Assembly: GCA_002340985.1 (NCBI GenBank)
Contig: DDNC01000014.1
Span: 128,543-156,792 of the forward strand
Direction of reading: 5' to 3'
Length of the DNA: 28,250 nucleotides
Source of the DNA: Firmicutes bacterium UBA2530
Lineage (GTDB): Bacteria > Bacillota > Clostridia > Tissierellales > Sedimentibacteraceae
The notes under the pieces were generated by a model. It was not told the DNA's origin, ran no database searches, and saw only the letters and a program-made list of their open reading frames with translations. Both the position numbers and the translations under genes were made by a program. The number at the start of each line of letters is the position of its first letter. Position 1 is the stretch's first letter. Below, in pieces: positions 22,264 through 28,250 of the stretch.

Positions 22264-22908
22264 ATGGACAATATAAACAGAGAATACATTGACACATATA
22301 TAAACAGCCTCATTAAGGATGAAGATGAAAAGCTTCAAAAATTTAGAGAAGAATGCGAGAGCAGGGAACTCCCCATCATACACAAGGAGGTGGGGCAGTT
22401 CATCAAGCTGACTATTAAGCAGCTTAAGGCAAGAAGAATCATAGAAATAGGAACAAATGTTGGCTATTCCTCAATATTTATGAGTTACATCATGAATTTA
22501 GAAGGAAAGGTCGTAACCATTGAAAGAAGTGAAAAGTTTTATCAGGAAGCATTAAAAAATGTCGAAAGCTTTGGACTTGAAAAAAATATAGACATTCAAT
22601 TCGGTGATGCATCAGAAATAATGGATTCGGTTGAAGGAACATTTGATATGGCATTTATTGATGCCGCGAAAAGCTACTATAAAATATTTTTTGATAAATG
22701 TTATCAAAAAATGAAACCTGGTGGTATAATCATTTCTGACAATGTACTTTATCAGGGCATGATAGCAACGGATGAATTGGTTGTCAGAAGAAAAAAGACA
22801 CTTGTAAGAAACTTAAGAAACTATCTTGAATACATTTCGCATGATGACAGATACGTAACTTCCGTTCTACCGTTGGGAGATGGAGTTGCAGTTACATTGA
22901 TAAAATAA
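22264..22908 (+). CDS. trmR: tRNA 5-hydroxyuridine methyltransferase (TrmR/YrrM)
   Basis: A 214-residue class I SAM-dependent O-methyltransferase of the COMT-like family. The SAM site is IIEIGTNVGYSSI, followed by VVTIERSE and GDASE. Metal-binding acidic residues lie in FIDAAKSYY and SDNVLYQG. In Bacillus the gene at this position (yrrM, trmR) methylates 5-hydroxyuridine at tRNA wobble position 34 to 5-methoxyuridine. The next gene belongs to the family that makes the hydroxyuridine, which supports this assignment over small-molecule O-methylation. It begins nine bases after mltG, with a weak ribosome binding site. Confidence 0.87.
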   Translation: MDNINREYIDTYINSLIKDEDEKLQKFREECESRELPIIHKEVGQFIKLTIKQLKARRIIEIGTNVGYSSIFMSYIMNLEGKVVTIERSEKFYQEALKNVESFGLEKNIDIQFGDASEIMDSVEGTFDMAFIDAAKSYYKIFFDKCYQKMKPGGIIISDNVLYQGMIATDELVVRRKKTLVRNLRNYLEYISHDDRYVTSVLPLGDGVAVTLIK

Positions 22909-22919
22909 AAGGAGAAACT

Positions 22920-24143
22920 ATGTTACCAAATTTATTAGCGCCTGCCGGAAGTCCGGATAAGTTGGTTATGGCTGTGGAATACGGTGCCGATGAAATTTAT
23001 TTCGCCGGAAAATCAATGGGAATGAGAGCGGCCAGCAAAAATTTTACAGACAAAGATTTAGAAGAGGGCGTTGAATATTGCCATAAGCATGGAAGAAAAG
23101 CAAATATAACGGTGAATATATTTCCTCACAACGATGATTTGATCGGAGTTGAGGAATATTTGAGATATCTTTCGAAAATAGGTGCGGACGCGCTTATAGT
23201 TGCAGATCCGGGGCTTATCGACATAATAAAACAGACAATTCCGGACATGAGGATACATCTTTCAACACAGGCAAACACAACAAACCATTATACGGCTAAT
23301 TTCTGGTATAAGCAGGGAGTAAACAGGATCGTTCTTGCCAGGGAGCTTACATTCAAGGAAATAGAGGAAATTATAAAAAAAACACCTGAAGATTTGGAGT
23401 TTGAAGCATTTGTCCACGGAGCAATGTGTATATCCTATTCGGGAAGATGCCTTCTTTCCAGCTTTATGACTGGGAGGTTTTCCAACAAGGGAGACTGTGC
23501 TCAGGCGTGCAGATGGAAGTACAACCTTGTAGAAGAAAAAAGACCGGGAGAATATTACCCCATTGAGGAAAATGAAGAAGGAACTTTCATAATGAATTCC
23601 AAGGACATGTGCATGATTGAGCATGTGCAGAAATTCAAGGACATTGGCGTAACAGCAATGAAAATCGAAGGGAGAAACAAAAGTGAATACTATACTGCAA
23701 TTGCAGTTCGCTCCTACAGAAATGCACTGGATGAGCTCAGCAAGCCCGAAAACGAAAGGAATACGCAATACTGGAAGGAAGAGCTTGAAAAATCATCACA
23801 CAGAGACTTCTCATACGGCTTCTTCTTTGGCAATCCACACAGAGACGGACAGCTCTATACCTCCAGCAGCTACATCAGAACATATGATGTGGTGGGCATA
23901 ATCCGTTCATACGACAAGGAAACAAAAATTGCCGTAATAGAGCAGAGAAACAAATTTTCCGAAGGTGACACACTCGAATGCTTCGGTCCAAAGGGAAGAC
24001 ATTTCAATGTCATTGCAAAAAATATGCAGGACGGAGAAGGCCATGCAATTGCCTCCGCACCACACCCACAAATGACCGTAAAGATGGAAATACCTGAAAA
24101 TGTAGAGCCTTACTATATTTTGAGAAAGAAAACAGAGGAATAA
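22920..24143 (+). CDS. trhP: U32-family peptidase-like tRNA hydroxylation protein (TrhP)
   Basis: A 407-residue U32-family protein. The family signature is clear: FEAFVHGAMCISYSGRCLLS, then GRFSNKGDCAQACRWKY, giving the conserved cysteines likely to hold a 4Fe-4S cluster. The N terminus has LLAPAGSPDKL and YGADEIYFAG. Despite the peptidase name, members at this locus (YrrN/YrrO in Bacillus, TrhP) are needed for prephenate-dependent 5-hydroxyuridine formation at tRNA position 34, the substrate of TrmR. Only one U32 gene is present here, whereas Bacillus has two in tandem. AAAGGAG precedes the ATG. A strong terminator ends the operon immediately after. Confidence 0.88.
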   Translation: MLPNLLAPAGSPDKLVMAVEYGADEIYFAGKSMGMRAASKNFTDKDLEEGVEYCHKHGRKANITVNIFPHNDDLIGVEEYLRYLSKIGADALIVADPGLIDIIKQTIPDMRIHLSTQANTTNHYTANFWYKQGVNRIVLARELTFKEIEEIIKKTPEDLEFEAFVHGAMCISYSGRCLLSSFMTGRFSNKGDCAQACRWKYNLVEEKRPGEYYPIEENEEGTFIMNSKDMCMIEHVQKFKDIGVTAMKIEGRNKSEYYTAIAVRSYRNALDELSKPENERNTQYWKEELEKSSHRDFSYGFFFGNPHRDGQLYTSSSYIRTYDVVGIIRSYDKETKIAVIEQRNKFSEGDTLECFGPKGRHFNVIAKNMQDGEGHAIASAPHPQMTVKMEIPENVEPYYILRKKTEE

Positions 24144-24148
24144 TTGAT

Positions 24149-24173
24149 AAAAGGGGACGAAATGTCCCCTTTT
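24149..24173 (+). terminator. Terminator of the mltG-trmR-trhP operon
   Basis: Perfect 10-bp stem AAAAGGGGAC (24149-24158) with GTCCCCTTTT (24164-24173), loop GAAAT, symmetrical A/T ends so it could work from both sides. Confidence 0.92.
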
Positions 24174-24247
24174 GTGTAGCGAACAGATTTTGATTATTGC
24201 TTGCATATCGGAAAAGAATAAAGGAAGATCTTAAATGAAATAAGCAT

Positions 24248-24263
24248 ATTGCATATATGCAAT
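24248..24263. repeat. Perfect 16-bp palindrome
   Basis: ATTGCATATATGCAAT, in the AT-rich spacer between the trhP terminator and the convergent kinase gene. Could be a regulator site or chance; no adjacent promoter was seen. Confidence 0.35.
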
Positions 24264-24334
24264 AGCATGTATTTTTATTTTATAAATATTTAATTAAAAA
24301 AATTGTAAACTCTATTTCTCTTATATTAATTTTA

Positions 24335-24895
24335 TCATAAAGAAAATTTATTTTTAATAATCAATGCTGCTTTTTCCGGAGTGAGACTGGTGTTATTTAT
24401 TTTAATATAATTTATTTTTGTTATTTCACCCTCGTATGAATTTAGACGGTACTTTGATTCTAATGTTCTGAATATGAGTTCCGATTTTTCCAAGTTTCTT
24501 TTTGTAGACTTATTAAGTAGGCGGTTTTCAGTTTTGTTTCTTTCTATGCGCAATTCATAATCTGCCTCTAATTCAACAAAATATACCTCCGCACCTTTAG
24601 AAGTAAACAGCTCTTCAACGTAATTAATATAATTCCAATCCTCTTGCCTATCAAATGCCCACATATATGTAAAAATCATTCCGTACTCTTCACTGCATGA
24701 AAATGCTTCAAATATTTCTTTCCTAAATAAATTAATCAATCTGCTTTTTTCTTCAGGTAAATTTTCAAACAAATCATTTACTATGTCTATTGTCATATGG
24801 TTATGAAATAATTTCAGATTAGTGAGTTTTGACAGTTCTTGACCTACTGTCATTTTCCCTACCGCATGCGGTCCAAAGATAATAATTAATTTCAT
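24335..24895 (-). CDS. P-loop kinase-like ATP-binding protein
   Basis: A 186-residue protein of the shikimate-kinase-like/AAA_33 P-loop group. The Walker A loop is GPHAVGKMT, where the usual GK[ST] has Met before Thr. A lid-like RIERNKTENR segment lies in the second half. Substrate unknown; homologues of this type include small-molecule and antibiotic kinases as well as many uncharacterised proteins. A clear promoter (24921-24949) and TAGGGGGA ribosome binding site precede it, so it is expressed on its own. It is more AT-rich than neighbouring housekeeping genes, which suggests it was acquired. Confidence 0.75.
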   Translation of the reverse strand: MKLIIIFGPHAVGKMTVGQELSKLTNLKLFHNHMTIDIVNDLFENLPEEKSRLINLFRKEIFEAFSCSEEYGMIFTYMWAFDRQEDWNYINYVEELFTSKGAEVYFVELEADYELRIERNKTENRLLNKSTKRNLEKSELIFRTLESKYRLNSYEGEITKINYIKINNTSLTPEKAALIIKNKFSL

Positions 24896-24920
24896 GTAAT
24901 CCCCCTATAAGATTTTTAAA

Positions 24921-24949
24921 ATTTTACCGCTATTTGCCATAATAGTCAA
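24921..24949 (-). promoter_or_regulatory. Promoter of the P-loop kinase gene
   Basis: Read on the minus strand: TTGACT (24949-24944), 17-base spacer, TAAAAT (24926-24921), 26 bases before the start codon. Confidence 0.75.
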
Positions 24950-25033
24950 TACTAATTAATAGGTTATTAGATATAAATAATTATAACCCTCTTGATTATG
25001 TAAAGCTGGTCATATAATCTGACGGAGACAAAT

Positions 25034-25219
25034 TTGAGAAATGAATTCTTTTCAAAGAAAGAAGGCAGTGTTTACAGAAACGGGGAGATATACCACCAGG
25101 TTATTGATTGCAGAACGGGTAAGCAGTTAAGAGAAGAGCTATTGCGTAAAAACCATGCAAAGGTGGCTTATGATACGTCTGAGATAAATATTGTTAGTCA
25201 AGTATATATAAGTAATTAA
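25034..25219 (+). CDS. Small hypothetical protein with TTG start (doubtful)
   Basis: A 61-residue frame with no recognised domain. It would start at TTG 25034, five bases after GGAGA, with TATAAT (25013-25018) just upstream but no well-spaced -35 box. The nearby ATG 25041 is out of frame. The product is charged, with no membrane helix. An inverted repeat follows the stop. It could equally be a non-coding AT-rich spacer or a degraded gene. Confidence 0.35.
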   Translation: MRNEFFSKKEGSVYRNGEIYHQVIDCRTGKQLREELLRKNHAKVAYDTSEINIVSQVYISN

Positions 25220-25240
25220 GCCAGAGGACGAATGTCCATC

Positions 25241-25301
25241 CAGGCTGTTGAAAAAGCATGACTTCCAGAGTTTTGCAGAATGAACTTTTTTCAACAGCCT
25301 G
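25241..25301. repeat. 15-bp inverted repeat, IS-end-like or terminator
   Basis: CAGGCTGTTGAAAAA (25241-25255) is perfectly repeated inverted at 25287-25301, 31 bases apart. It may terminate sigK transcription on the minus strand and the small ORF on the plus strand. Short elements with inverted ends of this kind also resemble insertion-sequence remnants, but no target duplication or transposase is visible. Confidence 0.6.
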
Positions 25302-25323
25302 CCACCTTGATATCATTTATGTA

Positions 25324-26025
25324 TTAACTCCCTATGTTTGAAACGAGAGCATCGTAAAGTTTTTTCAAAGCCTTTTTCTCTATTCTCGAAACATAGGAGC
25401 GTGAAATTCCAAGAAGCTTTGCAATTTCTCTCTGTGTTTTGTGGTCGTTGTTTCTTATGCCATATCGCATCTCGATTATGGTTTTTTCTCTTTTTTGAAG
25501 TGTTTTATCTAAGATTTCGTCAAGAGCTTTAATTTTTTCTTCTTTATCAAGCCTGCCAACTATTTCTTCGCCTTCATACTTGATAATGTCTATGAGATAA
25601 ATGTTGTTTCCTTCCTTGTCTGTACCCAGTGGCCCCTGCAGAGAAACCTCTTTCTTTAGCTTTTTATCGCTTCTTATTGTCATGAGTACCTCATTGTCAA
25701 TGCATTTAGCCGCATATGTTGCAAGGCGTATTCCCTTACGGTTGTCAAACGTTGATACAGCCTTGATTAATCCGATGGTTCCTATGGAAATCAAATCCTC
25801 CTGATCAATTCCCACAGTCTTGTATTTTTTTATTACATGTGCCACCAAACGCAGGTTTCTCTCAATAAGAGTATTTCGTGCTTCTAAATCGCCTTCATTG
25901 GATTTCTCAATAAGCTCAGATTCTTCTTCCTTGCTTAAAGGCTGAGGAAAGGAACTGCCGTTTGTGATGTAGCCAAAAACAAAGATTGACAATGGAAATA
26001 AAAGCTGCAATATATTCTCTATCAA
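25324..26025 (-). CDS. sigK: RNA polymerase sporulation sigma factor SigK (pro-form)
   Basis: A sigma-70 family factor of about 233-236 residues, the late mother-cell sigma of sporulation. The hydrophobic N terminus (IENILQLLFPLSIFVFGYI) is the pro-sequence removed by membrane proteolysis. SFPQPLSKEEE, then RNLRLVAHVIKKY, DLISIGTIGLIKAV and TYAAKCIDNEVLM are region 2, and TQREIAKLLGISRSYVSRIEKKAL is region 4.2. It is uninterrupted, with no skin-type element. The frame opens at GTG 26034, but GGGGGTGG lies too close to that codon and is well spaced for TTG 26025, which I prefer. It directs late spore coat gene expression. Confidence 0.94.
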   Translation of the reverse strand: MIENILQLLFPLSIFVFGYITNGSSFPQPLSKEEESELIEKSNEGDLEARNTLIERNLRLVAHVIKKYKTVGIDQEDLISIGTIGLIKAVSTFDNRKGIRLATYAAKCIDNEVLMTIRSDKKLKKEVSLQGPLGTDKEGNNIYLIDIIKYEGEEIVGRLDKEEKIKALDEILDKTLQKREKTIIEMRYGIRNNDHKTQREIAKLLGISRSYVSRIEKKALKKLYDALVSNIGS

Positions 26026-26070
26026 ATAAACCACCCCCAGAGTTACATTATATGCAGTCAGTATGAAAAA

Positions 26071-26078
26071 ACTGTATG
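26071..26078 (-). promoter_or_regulatory. Possible sporulation-sigma -10 element upstream of sigK
   Basis: CATACAGT on the minus strand resembles the sigma-E/sigma-K -10 (CATACANT). No convincing -35 element is spaced correctly, so this is weak. Confidence 0.2.
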
Positions 26079-26172
26079 TACACTAAATTTCATGTTGGAA
26101 ATAAATATTATTGTCTTGGAAATACATAAAATATGATAAAATTCGACCGGATGAAATTAAGATGTACCATGT

Positions 26173-26202
26173 AAAGACGGCAGACAGAAGCCTGCCATCT
26201 TT
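26173..26202 (-). terminator. Terminator of the Met/Pro/Asn-rich protein gene
   Basis: An 11-bp stem (26173-26183 with 26192-26202, one G-U on the minus strand) just downstream of the stop at 26215. Confidence 0.75.
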
Positions 26203-26214
26203 TATGGTGATTAT

Positions 26215-26769
26215 TTATCTCATATTGCCATTCATGTTATTGTTCATCATGTTGTTCATATTATCGTTCATGTTATTCATATTGTTCATATTGTCGTTCA
26301 TGTTATTTCTGTTATTCATCATGTTGTTCATCATATCCATATTACAATTCATGCGCATCATCATTTCCATCAGCTGCTCACAGGTTAATTCAGGAGTCTC
26401 GGGCATCATACGCATGCCATCCTGAGGAACTTCAGGCATTTGCAGTATGGGCTGAGAGGGCACGTATGGCATACTGGGTATCTGAGGCATACCCGGTAGT
26501 CCAGGGAAGTCCGGCATAAGCGGGTATTCAGGAATTCCGGGATAAATATTTTCACCCGGCATTCTTGGGAGCGCCAGAGCATTTCCATCAGGCATAAAAG
26601 GAATTTCTTCCTCATGCATAAAAGGCATACCGAACGGCATACTGTTTGGCATTCCTGTCATCATATGGGAATCGATGTCTCCGTAGTTCATTATGCCGGG
26701 ATAGCCCTTACAAAAGAAAGGCATTGAATTGTAATGCGGCATATTGTTATTATAATTTGAGTAACTCAT
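26215..26769 (-). CDS. Met/Pro/Asn-rich low-complexity protein, probable spore coat component
   Basis: A 184-residue low-complexity protein. Residues 1 to about 50 are rich in Asn/Tyr/Met, residues about 50-130 are Pro/Met-rich with repeated MP, PGxP and GMP units (GIPEYPLMPDFPGLPGMPQ), and the last 40 or so are almost only Met, Asn and Asp (NNMNDNMNNMNNMN). A short ordered segment, TPELTCEQLMEMMMRM, separates them. There is no signal or membrane helix. The start is ATG 26769, after GGAGGA, rather than TTG 26781. Composition and position next to sigK on the same strand suggest a mother-cell coat or coat-assembly protein, but this is inference; no named coat family is recognised. Confidence 0.75.
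   Translation of the reverse strand: MSYSNYNNNMPHYNSMPFFCKGYPGIMNYGDIDSHMMTGMPNSMPFGMPFMHEEEIPFMPDGNALALPRMPGENIYPGIPEYPLMPDFPGLPGMPQIPSMPYVPSQPILQMPEVPQDGMRMMPETPELTCEQLMEMMMRMNCNMDMMNNMMNNRNNMNDNMNNMNNMNDNMNNMMNNNMNGNMR
26223..26345. repeat. Degenerate ATG/AAT-type tandem repeat
   Basis: Short repeats based on TTCAT, GTTATTCAT and GTTGTTCAT encode the Met/Asn tail of the minus-strand protein. Such repeats can gain or lose units by slippage in frame (three-base register). Confidence 0.7.
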
Positions 26770-26880
26770 ATAATCCTCCAATATTTTTTATAGATATTTC
26801 TTATATTCAATATACGTGCTAAGTTCATATTCGGTGAATTAATTTATCAATTCTTTCTTAAAAGATAAAACAAATAAACA

Positions 26881-26907
26881 TAATTTTTTTCGGAGTTCTG
26901 CCGATAA
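26881..26907 (+). promoter_or_regulatory. Sigma-D (flagellar) type promoter of the chemotaxis receptor gene
   Basis: TAAT (26881-26884), 15-base spacer, GCCGATAA (26900-26907). The -10 is an exact match to the sigma-28/sigma-D consensus TAAA-N15-GCCGATAA; the -35 has one change. Confidence 0.75.
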
Positions 26908-26941
26908 AGTATGTAATGATTATATATGGAGGCAATTTGAA

Positions 26942-28231
26942 ATGTCCGAATCAAAATTGAAAAACAAATTTGCAAGGAACACAACCATTAGAATTGCGGG
27001 TTTCTCATCAGTGGTGAATATATTGATATATATCCTGCTGTTGTGGTACTTTTCCGGAGGCGTGGCAACAAATTCAATGCAGTTGACTGTAGCGGCGCTT
27101 ATTTTAATGCTGACAGAGGTAACAGTATTATATTTATTTACTTACTTTTCGCTTAAAAAAGCTGTTATGCCTATAAATGATGCCATAAAGCTATCAAGTG
27201 GTTTGAGTGAAGGAATATTAGAGGTAAATCCAGCATCTGATTATGATTCCGGTGACGAATTCGCGCAGCTGTACGGAATTTTGAATGAGGCCACTGCTGT
27301 CATTAAAAACCACGTTTCAGATATAGACCGGGTTTTAGGTACAATAGAAGGGGGAAATTTCAATGTTTCTGTTGATAAAGAGTATACAGGAGATTTTAAA
27401 TCAATCAAGACTTCAATAAATGGTATACTGCATTCATTAAATAGAGACTTTAACAATATACAAGTTTCTTCCGGTAAAATTGCTTCGGGCTCTGAGCAGG
27501 TAGCCAGCTCTTCTCAGCTTCTTTCAAAAATTACTGTAGACCAGGCAAGCGCTGTCCAGGAACTTGCAGCCACAATTCAAGAAATATCGGACGAAGTTCA
27601 GACAACCGCTCAAGATGCAGCTGATGCAAGCGGCAAGGTAATAATTTTAGGAGATCAACTCGATAAAGGAATTGTACAAATGAGAGGTACCGTCAATACT
27701 ATGACGGTGGTAGACGGTAAATCAGATGAAATAATAAAAATAATCAAGATGATAGAAGATATTGCTTTTCAAACTAATATACTGGCGCTGAATGCGGCGG
27801 TTGAAGCTGCAAGAGCAGGTGAAGCCGGCAGGGGATTTGCGGTTGTCGCTGATGAAGTGAGAAATCTTGCTGTTAAAAGTGCTGATGCAGCCAGAAATAC
27901 AACAAGCCTGCTTGAAGATATTCTGAATGCCGTAAAGGAAGGAACATATTCCGCGGACAATGCGGCAAAGGCGCTGGCAGATGTAGCAAATGGTACAACT
28001 ATAATAACTGAAAGTATAAATAACATATCTGCAAGGTCACAGGATCAGGCATACTCTGTTAAGCAAATAACCTTAAGCATAGAACAGATATCCGACATTA
28101 TACAGACTAATTCGGCAACGGCAGAGGAAAACAGCGCAGCAAGCGATGAACTCTCAATTCAGGCGGAAGCTTTGAGAAACATGGTATCTGTTGTGAAGCT
28201 CAAGAAAGAAGAATATGTTCAGAATGTGTAA
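26942..28231 (+). CDS. Methyl-accepting chemotaxis protein without extracellular sensor domain
   Basis: A 429-residue chemoreceptor. Two membrane helices (about residues 18-37 and 47-69) are separated by only about ten residues, so there is no ligand-binding ectodomain. A HAMP domain and a second HAMP-like stretch (LGTIEGGNFNVSVDKEY) follow, then the signalling coiled coil. The hairpin tip around residues 271-309 (DIAFQTNILALNAAVEAA, then GRGFAVVADEVRNLA) is the CheA/CheW contact. There is no C-terminal CheR-docking pentapeptide. GGAGG is nine bases before the ATG. The sigma-D type promoter ties it to motility. It may sense an intracellular or membrane signal such as energy state. Confidence 0.93.
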   Translation: MSESKLKNKFARNTTIRIAGFSSVVNILIYILLLWYFSGGVATNSMQLTVAALILMLTEVTVLYLFTYFSLKKAVMPINDAIKLSSGLSEGILEVNPASDYDSGDEFAQLYGILNEATAVIKNHVSDIDRVLGTIEGGNFNVSVDKEYTGDFKSIKTSINGILHSLNRDFNNIQVSSGKIASGSEQVASSSQLLSKITVDQASAVQELAATIQEISDEVQTTAQDAADASGKVIILGDQLDKGIVQMRGTVNTMTVVDGKSDEIIKIIKMIEDIAFQTNILALNAAVEAARAGEAGRGFAVVADEVRNLAVKSADAARNTTSLLEDILNAVKEGTYSADNAAKALADVANGTTIITESINNISARSQDQAYSVKQITLSIEQISDIIQTNSATAEENSAASDELSIQAEALRNMVSVVKLKKEEYVQNV

Positions 28232-28250
28232 ATAATAATACCATGTAATT

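Noticed and set aside
25324..26034. Possible skin-type interruption of sigK
   Set aside because: Regions 2 through 4 are continuous in one frame, so no intervening element is present.
26111..26425. Plus-strand frame of 104 codons rich in Phe/Leu/Ile/Met, looking like a membrane protein
   Set aside because: It is the antisense image of the Met/Asn repeat of the minus-strand gene; the hydrophobic pattern comes from complementing ATG/AAT codons, and the minus strand has the ribosome binding site and terminator.

Overview
The window looks like the chromosome of a low-GC, spore-forming, anaerobic member of the Clostridia. Evidence: an intact sporulation sigma factor K gene, a T-box leader, ireB/RNase J/MltG genes, AT-rich spacers, and many 4Fe-4S proteins. 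A Tissierellales/Sedimentibacter-like origin is possible but is only a guess. There is no rRNA, tRNA, CRISPR array or complete insertion sequence.

Region 1 (1-6140) is an anaerobic redox island. It holds two close paralogs of the AOR-family (molybdo/tungsto-pterin) enzyme YdhV, the first cut by the window edge. It also encodes a multi-cluster ferredoxin-like protein, a TatA, and a YdhY-like four-cluster ferredoxin with a clean twin-arginine lipoprotein signal. The ydhY-ydhV pair matches the core of the Escherichia coli ydhYVWXUT operon. Having tatA beside a Tat substrate suggests a self-contained module: a cytoplasmic pterin oxidoreductase wired to an exported, membrane-anchored iron-sulfur protein. 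Its substrate cannot be read from the sequence.

Region 2 (6141-13730) is mainly housekeeping: an aspartate T-box and aspS, an RseC-like membrane protein, rarA, an unrecognised 167-aa protein, a DUF3343 protein, and an iron-sulfur assembly operon (iscR-iscS-iscU). The isc operon has a consensus promoter overlapped by inverted half-sites. A phosphoribosyltransferase follows.

Region 3 (13741-24173) corresponds to the conserved Firmicutes block alaS-ireB-ruvX-DUF1292-mltG-trmR-U32 peptidase. Three genes are inserted here: an aldo/keto reductase with a ferredoxin tail, a Fur-family regulator, and RNase J (overlapping fur by 29 bases). trmR and the U32 gene act on the tRNA wobble uridine. A short, strongly folded stretch with a possible pseudoknot lies after RNase J, next to an unrecognised small minus-strand gene.

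Region 4 (24174-28250) is accessory and developmental: an orphan P-loop kinase, a doubtful 61-aa ORF, a 15-bp inverted repeat, sigK, a Met/Pro/Asn-rich protein resembling a coat protein, and a sensor-less methyl-accepting chemotaxis protein behind a sigma-D type promoter.

All motif and identity statements come from reading the sequence by eye; no search or folding program was run.
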